Virus record (IMG/VR): IMGVR_UViG_3300033141_001149
Span: 1 to 20,415 of that record
Source: a virus
DNA length: 20,415 nt
Direction: 5' to 3' (one strand)
The position numbers and the translations under genes are program-made. The first letter of the stretch is position 1; every line of letters starts with the position of its first letter. Under the pieces are notes generated by a model. It searched no databases. It was not told the origin of the DNA and saw nothing but the letters and a program-made list of their open reading frames with translations. Shown piece by piece: positions 6,725 to 14,340 of the stretch.

Positions 6725-9700
6725 ATGGCTATTACCGTATCAACAACTGTAGACTTACTCGACACTAAACGGACAGCAATAAATCCCGACACTCTCATAC
6801 CTATTGGAGATCCTTCCGGATTTTTTACCCAGGGGGATACTACTTTCGAGGTAGCCGTTCTACAAAATGGCGTAGAATTCGACCTCACAACTATAGGTGC
6901 AGCCAACCTACTTCTATCAATTTCAAAAAAGACAGCACCCGATGATCCCGTATTAGTGGTGTCTTCCGTTACAAGTTTGAGTGGGGTCAATAACTCTATA
7001 GCTAGTTTTACAGCCAATACCGCCACCGTAGAGATGCAGGAATACTTAGAGGATGTTGTTGAAGACTGCGTCAATGTAGAAGTTATTGACAATACTGACA
7101 CTGCTTATCCTAATGTACTAGCGTCATGGACAATGTCAGCAGTGAATATGGGCTTCAACCCCAATGGAACATTACCTATTTACACAAATATAAAGCACAA
7201 GACTTCTGAAACGCCCGACCGCCAACCTTTACCCACAGATGATGATACCCAGGGATATCAATTAGGCTCTATATGGCTATATTATAACCTCATTGACCCT
7301 GTGAACGCAGAAGTATACATGTGTCAATACTCCGCCACAGGTGCGGCTAATTGGATTCAAATATTGACTTCTTCTAGTTCTATAGATTGGGGTGATATTG
7401 GTGGAACCCTATCAAACCAGATAGATTTGCAGAATGCACTAAATGCTAAATTACAAACAGTTGCTACAGATGCTTCAATAACCGGCGATGGTACTACAGC
7501 TAGTCCTCTAAGTGTGGTATCTGCACCAGCCCCTGTTGACAGTGTGTTTGGGCGTACTGGCGCTATTGTAGCTGAGTCCGGGGACTATGATGATAATCAG
7601 ATCGACAACACCTCTACAGTAAGTGGTGCTAGTGTGTCCGATGCTTTAGACAATTTAGATAGTGATAAATTGGACTCGGTATCTACAGATGCCACTATCA
7701 CTGGAGATGGTACGTCCTCAAGCCCCCTAAGCGTTGTTAGCGCTCCTGCACCTGTAGATAGTGTATTCGGGCGGACAGGAGTAGTTGTAGCACAATCGGG
7801 GGATTATGGGACTAGCCAGGTAACTAACCAATCAACCGTTACAGGTGCGACTAATACTGATGCTCTAGACGATCTCCAGAGTAATAAACTATCAACCGTA
7901 TCGACCGATGCCACACTAACGGGTGACGGCACATCTGGGGCTCCATTAAGTGTTGTTTCAGCGTCTGCCCCTGTGGATAGTGTATTTGGCCGGACTGGGG
8001 CGGTAACGGCTCAGTCGGGAGATTATGATACCGACCTAGTGGACAATAACTCATCAATACCCGGAGCCACCACTAGTGACGCTTTAGATAATTTACAAAA
8101 TGATAAACTGTCAAACGTCTCAACCGACGCAACTTTAACCGGAGATGGAACTTCGGGCAGCCCCCTTAGTGTTGTACCTTCTGGGACGGTTCCCGCACAT
8201 GCCAGCACTCACGAGAGTGGAGGCTCTGATGAAATAAATGTTAATGATCTATCTGGGGTTCTGGCGGACAGCCAGTCTGTATCTACAGATAGTAGCTTAA
8301 CTGGAGACGGTACTGCTGCCGACCCTTTGAGTGCACAAACAGCATTAAATCTTAAAGAAGATGTTGCAAATAAGGGCATTAATAATGGTTATGCAGGTTT
8401 AGACAGTAGCGGCCTTGTCCCCTTGGCAAATTTACCCGACTCGGTTAAAACAGGCAGTGAATATAAAGGCGCGTACAATGCAAACACAAACACCCCTACT
8501 ATTACAGACGGTACCGGATCAAATGGTGATTACTATCGTGTGTCGGTAGCGGGTAGTCAAAATTTTGGATCTGGGGCTATTAGTTTTTTAATAGGTGACT
8601 TGGTTATTTACAACGGAACTTTGACAATTTGGCAAAGAGTTGCTGGCAATCCCGACCTAGTTACATCAGTAGCAGGCAAACAGGGCGTAGTTACACTTGA
8701 TAAAACCGATGTTGGCTTAAATAATGTTGACAATACTAGTGATATTAATAAACCTATTTCAACAGCAACACAAACGGCCTTAGACGGTAAAAAAGACGAT
8801 TTCACAGAAAACACAGCTTTCAATAAAGACTTTGGTACGACAGCAGGTACGGTATGTGAGGGCGATGACCCGAGGCTAAATGATTCACGAACACCTACCG
8901 CACATGCCAGCACTCATGAAAATGGTGGTTCAGATGAGATTGACGTTACAGGTCTATCTGGAGTTTTAGCGGATAGTCAATCTGTGTCTTCAGACTCTAG
9001 TCTCACAGGTGACGGAACTTCAGCTTCCCCTTTAAGTGCACAGACCGCCTTGGACGGTAAGAAAGATGATTTCAGTGAAAATACTGCTTTCAATAAGGAC
9101 TTCGGGACAGGTGCAGGTGAGGTATGTGAAGGTAATGACTCCCGATTAAGTGATCCACGTATACCTACCGGATCGGCAGGAGGGGATCTAACAGGAACTT
9201 ACCCTAACCCTCAATTAGCATCGACTTCGGTTACTGCCGGTTCTTACTCTAATGCAAATATAACGGTTGACGCGAAAGGTCGAGTAACTTCGGCGTCCGA
9301 TGGTGCTTCCGGTGGTGATGTAAACGGCCCCGCTAGTTCTATTGATAAAGGTATTGTCACGTTTGACGGTACTACAGGTAAGACAATACAAGACGTCGGA
9401 CTGAGAAATTACGGAGCCTCAGCTACAAACCCCACAACCCCGACCCCTGCTGACGGGGATATTTACTATAATACTGTCTTAAGTATGAATATGTTTTACG
9501 ACGGGTCTAGATCTAAATGGTTGTCAGTTGAAAAAGTTGAAATTAATTTCGGGGCTCAGACCACTGGGCCCGGTGCGTATTACCGAGGTATAGACCGTAG
9601 ACCATATACTAATACTAGGGGCCGATACGCAGAGTTTAATGGTACCGTAGTGAGTTTAACTTACACACGTGGGGATACCGACGCAGCGACTTTTGAAGTT

Positions 9701-9871
9701 ACTACGGGGGGAACCCAAATATCCACAGTAGCCAGTAGTGCGAATGCCGGTAAGGATACTACACTAAATGATGACTTCAATGCGAATCAGATTTTAGGTG
9801 TTAGGAATCAAGCTGGGGGCAATGGCACGAGTCAAGTAATTGGAGTAGTAACTTTAAGATGGAGAGCCTAA
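6725..9871 (+). CDS. Large modular fibre protein (head/neck or tail fibre)
   Basis: 1048 aa. Modules in order: a beta-rich N-terminal domain (1-150) that resembles baseplate-upper-protein-type anchors (GDTTFEVAVLQNGVEFDLTTIG); a linker with a short folded part (165-215, GSIWLYYNLIDP); three exact 73-residue repeats plus a partial fourth (248-484); HASTHESGGSDEI modules (491 and 727); a fibre segment with LVPLANLPDSVKTGSEYKGAY and VGLNNVDNTSDINKPIST (564-681); two LDGKKDDF...AFNKDFGT units (686-724, 776-814); GGDLTGTYPNP...ITVDAKGRVTSA (819-857); and a C-terminal beta-rich head (938-1048) that may bind a receptor. These motifs are widespread in phage fibres. Glycine, serine and aspartate dominate; I found only two or three cysteines and no membrane segment. 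Its place between the capsid and neck genes suggests a head-attached fibre, but a tail fibre cannot be excluded. Confidence 0.8.
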   Translation: MAITVSTTVDLLDTKRTAINPDTLIPIGDPSGFFTQGDTTFEVAVLQNGVEFDLTTIGAANLLLSISKKTAPDDPVLVVSSVTSLSGVNNSIASFTANTATVEMQEYLEDVVEDCVNVEVIDNTDTAYPNVLASWTMSAVNMGFNPNGTLPIYTNIKHKTSETPDRQPLPTDDDTQGYQLGSIWLYYNLIDPVNAEVYMCQYSATGAANWIQILTSSSSIDWGDIGGTLSNQIDLQNALNAKLQTVATDASITGDGTTASPLSVVSAPAPVDSVFGRTGAIVAESGDYDDNQIDNTSTVSGASVSDALDNLDSDKLDSVSTDATITGDGTSSSPLSVVSAPAPVDSVFGRTGVVVAQSGDYGTSQVTNQSTVTGATNTDALDDLQSNKLSTVSTDATLTGDGTSGAPLSVVSASAPVDSVFGRTGAVTAQSGDYDTDLVDNNSSIPGATTSDALDNLQNDKLSNVSTDATLTGDGTSGSPLSVVPSGTVPAHASTHESGGSDEINVNDLSGVLADSQSVSTDSSLTGDGTAADPLSAQTALNLKEDVANKGINNGYAGLDSSGLVPLANLPDSVKTGSEYKGAYNANTNTPTITDGTGSNGDYYRVSVAGSQNFGSGAISFLIGDLVIYNGTLTIWQRVAGNPDLVTSVAGKQGVVTLDKTDVGLNNVDNTSDINKPISTATQTALDGKKDDFTENTAFNKDFGTTAGTVCEGDDPRLNDSRTPTAHASTHENGGSDEIDVTGLSGVLADSQSVSSDSSLTGDGTSASPLSAQTALDGKKDDFSENTAFNKDFGTGAGEVCEGNDSRLSDPRIPTGSAGGDLTGTYPNPQLASTSVTAGSYSNANITVDAKGRVTSASDGASGGDVNGPASSIDKGIVTFDGTTGKTIQDVGLRNYGASATNPTTPTPADGDIYYNTVLSMNMFYDGSRSKWLSVEKVEINFGAQTTGPGAYYRGIDRRPYTNTRGRYAEFNGTVVSLTYTRGDTDAATFEVTTGGTQISTVASSANAGKDTTLNDDFNANQILGVRNQAGGNGTSQVIGVVTLRWRA
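7466..8176 (+). repeat. Three 219-bp coding repeats plus partial fourth copy
   Basis: Copies begin at 7466, 7685, 7904 and 8123, exactly 219 bases (73 residues) apart with no length change. Each unit reads T/S-DA-x-TGDGT-x-SPLSVVSA-PVDSVFGRTG-x-V-A-SGDY, then a variable NxSxxxGA stretch, SDALDNLQxDKL and a return to STDAT. The protein is better conserved than the DNA, where many third positions differ, so the duplication is not recent or is kept apart by codon drift. Confidence 0.9.
8195..9166 (+). repeat. Two further dispersed repeat families in the fibre gene
   Basis: Family B: AHASTHESGGSDEI...LSGVLADSQSVS..SSLTGDGT...PLSAQTAL at 8195-8347 and again at 8903-9055. Family C: LDGKKDDF-T/S-ENTAFNKDFGT...CEG-D..RL-D-R-P at 8780-8896 and 9050-9166, 270 bases apart. 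A shorter member of family C is present in the next gene at about 10236-10313 (AFTKNSAFNKEFGTAPGTV). Confidence 0.85.
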
Positions 9872-9875
9872 CATA

Positions 9876-11450
9876 ATGAGCACAGTAATAGCCAAAAATC
9901 AAACAGCAGGGAATTTGACACTCTACAGTGTTGCGGTTCCTAATAATCAGATACCTGCGTCGGGTCAAGTAACCTTGACCGATTACGCTAAGCTGAATGA
10001 GATCCAAGGGGACGAAGAAATCCAAGCATATATAGATTCGGACGATATTCTACTAAGTGTAGACGGGGTTGACCTGGACAAGTCTCAGAGTGCTTCTTAT
10101 TCACAGTCGTTAGCGGTGGCAACCCTGTCTGAGGTTGATGCGGGCACCGTAGACAGTAAAGCTGTAAGTCCTAAGACATTAAACGATTCCGCACTTACCG
10201 GACAGGTAAATACTAACACTGCCAACATAGCAGGCAAAGAAAATGCTTTTACAAAAAACAGTGCTTTCAATAAGGAATTTGGCACAGCCCCGGGTACGGT
10301 ACTGGAAGGTGATACCACAACAATAACAGGTACCCAAGCTAGCGATATAACTACTAATAACGCTAAAGTCTCATTTCCCGAAGCCCCTAACGACGGTAAA
10401 CAGTACGCTCGAAAGAATTTGGCATGGGATGAGATAGCCAGCAGTGGTACCCCAGGGTATCAGCCGATCATAAGCTTACGATCCACGGATACGACCTCAA
10501 CAATAAACCAAAATGCGCCACTTGCGGTTAGCTGGGATACTGAAGTCGAAAAAGACGTAGGTTTTACACATAATACCAGTGTCAATGCTTCCCGTGTGGA
10601 GGTTGACACCGATGGCACCTACCTTATAAGCGGTAGTATACGGGTTTATTCTACAGCTCAGAGATTTCAAACCGTGGCGTACATTAGCAAAAATGGTTCA
10701 ACGTTGACGGAATACCCTATGGGTAGCTCGTATATCAGAAATTCGGGCAGTTCGACAGATTATTGGAATTGTGTCATAAACCCGCCGCCGTTAAAGCTAT
10801 CGGCGGGGGATTACGTCGAGGTTGAAATACAAATCGAATCACAACTTACCGTCGCTATAACTGGAACACTAATAGGTGATGAGTCTAGCTTTACGGTGAC
10901 CAAACTGTCCGGAGAAAAAGGAGAAAAAGGCGACACAGGTACAGGTTCAAATATTGTAATACAGAAAGACGATTCCACCGTCGGCACCGTAACTAATACC
11001 CTCAATTTTGAAGGGGTTGGGGTTGACTCAGTGATCGACGAAGGCGGTAATAAAACAACGGTCAATATTACAGGACTAGACCCGTTACAAACCTGCACCC
11101 TTGACGGGTCTAGTAATATCATCACACCCGCACAACTGGTCAGCGATCAAGATAACTATAATCCGCCCGGATTTGGTTCCTGTAATTTAATACGCCAAAA
11201 CATTAACGGGCAACGAATTATCACAGGATTTGTTGCGCCTGCCGCTGGCGTTAATAGGGTTTTTGCAATCACAAATATTTCGGGATCGAGTGAGTTAAAG
11301 TTCAAAAACAACGATTCAAGCAGTACAGCAGCTAACAGGCTTTTGTTAAGGGATAACGGCCCCGACAAGTCATTAAAAGAGAATGAAACAGCGGTTTTCT
11401 ATTATGATCATACATCAAATAGATGGCGCGTGTATAATAGGGTAGGTTAA
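9876..11450 (+). CDS. Second modular fibre protein with C1q/TNF-like and collagen-like parts
   Basis: 524 aa. Order: a small N-terminal beta domain (1-70, NQIPASGQVTLTDYAKLNEIQ); the phage-fibre motif ATLSEVDAGTVDSKAVSPKTL (82-102, common in fibre proteins); a family C repeat (121-146); the linker PNDGKQYARKNLAWDEI; a jelly-roll-like domain of C1q/TNF type (about 195-345, with VEVDTDGTYLISGSIRVYS and LKLSAGDYVEVEIQIES); four collagen-like triplets (346-357, GEKGEKGDTGTG); and a C-terminal domain (about 408-524) ending KNNDSSSTAANRLLLRDNG...ETAVFYYDHTSNRWRVY, a pattern I associate with environmental phage fibres. C1q folds and Gly-X-Y triplets both favour trimers. Starts 5 bases after the larger fibre, with GGAG 11 bases upstream. 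Probably receptor-binding or decoration. Confidence 0.75.
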   Translation: MSTVIAKNQTAGNLTLYSVAVPNNQIPASGQVTLTDYAKLNEIQGDEEIQAYIDSDDILLSVDGVDLDKSQSASYSQSLAVATLSEVDAGTVDSKAVSPKTLNDSALTGQVNTNTANIAGKENAFTKNSAFNKEFGTAPGTVLEGDTTTITGTQASDITTNNAKVSFPEAPNDGKQYARKNLAWDEIASSGTPGYQPIISLRSTDTTSTINQNAPLAVSWDTEVEKDVGFTHNTSVNASRVEVDTDGTYLISGSIRVYSTAQRFQTVAYISKNGSTLTEYPMGSSYIRNSGSSTDYWNCVINPPPLKLSAGDYVEVEIQIESQLTVAITGTLIGDESSFTVTKLSGEKGEKGDTGTGSNIVIQKDDSTVGTVTNTLNFEGVGVDSVIDEGGNKTTVNITGLDPLQTCTLDGSSNIITPAQLVSDQDNYNPPGFGSCNLIRQNINGQRIITGFVAPAAGVNRVFAITNISGSSELKFKNNDSSSTAANRLLLRDNGPDKSLKENETAVFYYDHTSNRWRVYNRVG

Positions 11451-11452
11451 TT

Positions 11453-11854
11453 ATGGCAAAAAAATTCTATGAAGAAAACAACGAAGCAATTCCAGCGGTA
11501 CAATTTATTGAAGAGGGAAGTCAGCCCGCAGGTTGGGTTGAAGTAACCGATGCCGACAGAATAAATACATTAACCAAAAAACTGTATTTGCAAAGAGAGC
11601 TAGACGGTCGCGAGCTATACGAAATAATACGTGCCCAATTAGCTGAACAGTTTAACTCGGGGTCATTAACTCTGGCTGATGCCCATTTCATAGAAACTAA
11701 ACTTATTAATGCAAAAAGTTTTTTAATCACAGGAGATTGGGCAACAGCTCAGTATGAATTGGGTTTGCTCACCGTTCCGGATAATGCTTACACGCAGGAA
11801 CTTCATGACATGGTAACTCTTAGTATTGAAACCTATATGGATTTGAATTATTAG
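11453..11854 (+). CDS. Hypothetical protein, 133 aa
   Basis: Not recognised. An N-terminal FYEENNEAIPAVQFIEEGSQPAGWVEVTDADR (4-35, in two parts) resembles short modules at the ends of fibres, and the C-terminal two thirds is helical and leucine-rich. It starts 3 bases after the fibre gene, with only a weak ribosome-binding site, so it is probably translationally coupled. Position after two fibre genes suggests a fibre chaperone or an accessory fibre subunit, but no motif confirms this. The stop is 3 bases before the next ATG. Confidence 0.55.
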   Translation: MAKKFYEENNEAIPAVQFIEEGSQPAGWVEVTDADRINTLTKKLYLQRELDGRELYEIIRAQLAEQFNSGSLTLADAHFIETKLINAKSFLITGDWATAQYELGLLTVPDNAYTQELHDMVTLSIETYMDLNY

Positions 11855-11856
11855 TT

Positions 11857-12159
11857 ATGGGTAAGTACTATCGTGACAGTTTGAAATATGTTGGCCCCCA
11901 AGGTAAGTGGTACAATAAACTGGTGCCCAGAAGACCGCTAGGTATAGACCTAAATAAGCCAGCATATAATCACGATATAGCTTATTCGAATAAGGTGTCT
12001 AAGAGAGTGGCTGATCTATCTTTTTTACATGAAAGTATGGCACTGGTGGAGTCTAAAGATTGGAAATACTTACCCAATGGAGTGATGAGACATCTAGGTA
12101 GGCTGACCGTGTTAATATATTACACTTTTGTAAGAGATTTTGGCAAGAATTTTTATTGA
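11857..12159 (+). CDS. Small protein with phospholipase A2-like motifs
   Basis: 100 aa. YVGPQGKW (11-18) resembles the YxGPGN calcium loop, and IDLNKPAYNHDIAY (30-43) fits the catalytic D-x(7)-HD-x2-Y pattern of secreted and parvovirus VP1-type PLA2, with H39 and D40 as the expected dyad. ADLSF (52-56) follows at the distance where the parvoviral domain has its second conserved Asp. There are no cysteines, as in parvoviral forms. Alternatively it may belong to the phage HD-x-x-Y/AD families such as DUF1353, which share this arrangement. No Shine-Dalgarno is obvious, so coupling to the gene before is likely. If active it would cleave phospholipids, perhaps at entry or lysis; the altered calcium loop (PQGK rather than PGN) leaves activity open. 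Confidence 0.55.
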   Translation: MGKYYRDSLKYVGPQGKWYNKLVPRRPLGIDLNKPAYNHDIAYSNKVSKRVADLSFLHESMALVESKDWKYLPNGVMRHLGRLTVLIYYTFVRDFGKNFY

Positions 12160-12163
12160 ATTT

Positions 12164-12215
12164 CCGTATAGCGTCCGTACGGATCAACAGGGGCTACTAA
12201 ACCTAGCCCCATTTT
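12164..12215 (+). terminator. Two adjacent hairpins; the second a weak terminator
   Basis: CCGTA (12164-12168) pairs with TACGG (12178-12182). Then GGGGCTA (12190-12196) pairs with TAGCCCC (12204-12210), a 7-bp GC-rich stem with a 7-base loop followed by ATTTT (12211-12215). The short T-run makes it a weak terminator at best. It lies just before the Shine-Dalgarno of the next gene, so it could also regulate that gene. Confidence 0.45.
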
Positions 12216-12226
12216 AGGAGAATTAA

Positions 12227-12754
12227 ATGAAAGCGTTAGAGAAAGTTTTATTTGTGACATGGGTTGCCACCTTGATATGTTTATTTAGTTGCGGTACATT
12301 CCGTTCTGCCGGTAAGGTGACAGATGGTGCTGTATCTGTGGGAGCTGATGCTGTTGCGGAAGTTAAGCACGAAATTAAAGAAGAGGTTAAAGCTTCGAAT
12401 GGTGTTAAGATTATGTTTTATATATTCGGTGCCTTGTGTATTTTTGGTGCTATTGGTGTTGCTATCGTTTTCAAGGATGTCCGATCTACTATACTTTGTG
12501 TCGGAGGTGGTTTTGTCTTTATGACAGCGCCTTTCTTCCTTGATCTTCTTTATCAAATACTTGGGCCGCTCAAATGGGCGATATACATCTTGATTTTCTG
12601 CGCTTTAGGTGGTCTGTTAACCTATGGATTCTTTAGAGCTAAAATAGCTATTGAAGATTTATTAGATGATGGGAATGATGACCGCATTCCAGCGTCAGAT
12701 AAAATAAGACAAGCTTTCAAATTGAAAAGCGGAGGAAATGCCGATGGCGACTGA
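12227..12754 (+). CDS. Probable lipoprotein with three membrane segments, 175 aa
   Basis: Residues 1-21 look like a lipoprotein signal peptide (MKALEKV, hydrophobic core, then LFSC with C22 as the lipidation site; Phe at -2 is less usual). An amphipathic charged stretch (41-58, AVAEVKHEIKEEVKA) precedes hydrophobic segments at about 62-82, 86-111 and 115-136. The C-terminus is hydrophilic and acidic. TTAGGAG is well placed 6 bases before the ATG. Its 3' end overlaps the connector gene by 11 bases. I cannot assign a family. A holin, a superinfection-exclusion protein or an anchor for the PLA2-like neighbour are all possible; none is shown by the sequence. Confidence 0.6.
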   Translation: MKALEKVLFVTWVATLICLFSCGTFRSAGKVTDGAVSVGADAVAEVKHEIKEEVKASNGVKIMFYIFGALCIFGAIGVAIVFKDVRSTILCVGGGFVFMTAPFFLDLLYQILGPLKWAIYILIFCALGGLLTYGFFRAKIAIEDLLDDGNDDRIPASDKIRQAFKLKSGGNADGD

Positions 12755-13589
12755 AATAACAACATTAGATAAAGTAAAAACTCGACTGGGTATTACTAAC
12801 TCCTCTAAAGATGATGCACTGACACTTATTGTCGATGCTGTTAATGAGCGCATACCTTTAATATGTGGACGTAATTTTACTTACACTTTTTACTCTGAAG
12901 ATGTGAATACCGAAGGTACTAATATTGCTTCAGTATCAAATTACCCTGTATCTCAAATGTACTACACTGGGGCAGGTAAAACACAGGCCATAACTATCAC
13001 ATATGAAGGCTCTAACCTAGGTTCTGTTGATGTAATTATGGATATGGGACTATCCGGGGTAGGAAAATATAAGGTGGTACTAATGGATGGTATATCCAAT
13101 ACAGAAAGTATTAACATATCCCTATCTGATACAATGGCAGATCTGGCATCCGCCATTGACGCGCTACCTTCATGGAGTGCATTTGCACAGAGTGATGTTG
13201 ACATATACCCTGCTTTAGCTTTAATAGCAGGCACATATCAGACCATGAAGCAAAGTACAAATCAAATATTCCTCTATGCACCTCTACTAGCAGTGCGGGC
13301 TAAAACTTTACAGACAGCAAGGGGTGAATATACTTTGAACAGCAGTGGATGCTCAAACCCTCTAAAAATGATATACCAAGGTGGTTATGAGCAAATACCT
13401 GCCGATTTATGTGAAACTGCTACAGATATTGCAGTCAATGTTTACAGGGAATCTAAACGTGATCAAGGTTTACAAAGTGAAAGAATTGGTAATTATTCTT
13501 GGACAGCAAAGACTGGAAATTATCTAACAGAAGTGTTGCCTGCTTATTATTCTCAACTATCTAACTATAAGAATCCTATACTAGCATGA
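12744..13589 (+). CDS. Head-tail connector protein, gp6-like
   Basis: 281 aa from the ATG at 12744, 8 bases after GGAGG; an in-frame ATG at 12738 is too close to that site. HK97 gp6-like proteins form a ring under the portal. The N-terminus (LDKVKTRLGITNSSKDDALTLIVDAV) and C-terminus (GGYEQIPADLCETATDIAVNVYRE, 213-236) match the two ends of that family, including the late GYxxIPxDL pattern and the QSERIGNYSWT ending. Family members are commonly around 100-200 aa. Here about 130 residues (76-205), largely beta-like, lie between the two conserved parts. The stop overlaps the next start (ATGA). Confidence 0.75.
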   Translation: MATEITTLDKVKTRLGITNSSKDDALTLIVDAVNERIPLICGRNFTYTFYSEDVNTEGTNIASVSNYPVSQMYYTGAGKTQAITITYEGSNLGSVDVIMDMGLSGVGKYKVVLMDGISNTESINISLSDTMADLASAIDALPSWSAFAQSDVDIYPALALIAGTYQTMKQSTNQIFLYAPLLAVRAKTLQTARGEYTLNSSGCSNPLKMIYQGGYEQIPADLCETATDIAVNVYRESKRDQGLQSERIGNYSWTAKTGNYLTEVLPAYYSQLSNYKNPILA

Positions 13590-13972
13590 TTGAAGACTAT
13601 TTCGATAAAACAATAAAAGTTATAAAGCGACATACCTCTAAAGATTCAGCAGGGGGTATTGTTGATGTTCCTAACGTTATAGGGGAATTTGGTTGTAGGA
13701 TCGAATCCATATCATCCACCGAAAGTGTGTATTTGGCTAGGAATTCTTCCGAGCAGTTCATACGCATATATGTCGAGAGGGATGCCGATAACTACATAGA
13801 TGATTTAGATATAGTATCCATTAGCACCACAAACGGTGTATTAGTTGGTGAATATGAGGTTAGGCGAGATCAGACTATGCAGCAAACACAGTCAACACAT
13901 CATTTAGAACTGGATGGCCGTCTACAGACTAACGTTGTGGATTCAATACCGGAGATAAGCTCACCGATATGA
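13586..13972 (+). CDS. Head closure / head-tail joining protein
   Basis: 128 aa. The layout, IKVIKRHTSKDSAGGIVDVPNV followed by a beta-rich middle (GEFGCRIESISSTESVYLARNSSEQF) and late strand pattern (GVLVGEYEVRRDQTMQQTQSTHHLEL), fits the SPP1 gp16-like head-tail joining family, which plugs the neck channel. It is embedded between the connector and the gp10-like gene with 4-base ATGA overlaps on both sides. No ATP-binding or enzyme motif. Confidence 0.7.
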   Translation: MIEDYFDKTIKVIKRHTSKDSAGGIVDVPNVIGEFGCRIESISSTESVYLARNSSEQFIRIYVERDADNYIDDLDIVSISTTNGVLVGEYEVRRDQTMQQTQSTHHLELDGRLQTNVVDSIPEISSPI

Positions 13973-14340
13973 TACAAGTAGAAACAGAAATCACATGGAC
14001 TCCACAGAACCTCACTAAAGAGGTTGAAGATATTATCGTGGAAGAGATGCATGATGAGGGCGTGAGAGGAAGAGCTGAGATACGTAAAAGTTTCTCAAAA
14101 TCATCCCCTTCCATCCCAGGGCAACCCCCTGCGGTAGTTACAGGTAGGCTATATCGTGGTGTTAGATTCAAAGTTATTCGCGGAAGATTAGAGCTTTTGC
14201 TTGGGGTAGACTCCTCTGTCCCATACGCCTTACCTCTCGAATTTGGGTTTGGTAAAGTCCAAGCTAGGCCGTATCTTAGACCTCAAAGAATGCGTTCAGT
14301 AGAACGTTTAACCAAGAGACTCAACAAGAGGTTAAACTAA
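13969..14340 (+). CDS. HK97 gp10-like neck/tail completion protein
   Basis: 123 aa. The signature is GQPPAVVTGRLYRGVRFKV (51-69) followed by VPYALPLEFGFGKVQARPYLRPQ (83-105 in two parts), the usual gp10-type pattern of PGxPP..TGxL..S/G and YA..LEfG...RPfl.Pa. Proteins of this family join the head and tail. The N-terminal helix and basic C-terminus (ERLTKRLNKRLN) fit. It overlaps the preceding stop and its TAA overlaps the next ATG (TAATG). Confidence 0.8.
   Translation: MIQVETEITWTPQNLTKEVEDIIVEEMHDEGVRGRAEIRKSFSKSSPSIPGQPPAVVTGRLYRGVRFKVIRGRLELLLGVDSSVPYALPLEFGFGKVQARPYLRPQRMRSVERLTKRLNKRLN

Noticed and set aside
7466-8176. CRISPR-like array
   Set aside because: The repeats are 219 bases, coding, and kept in protein frame, so they are fibre repeats rather than short repeats with spacers.
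12164-12182. First hairpin as a terminator
   Set aside because: CCGTA/TACGG is only 5 bp and lacks a T-run; I keep it only as part of the paired hairpins.
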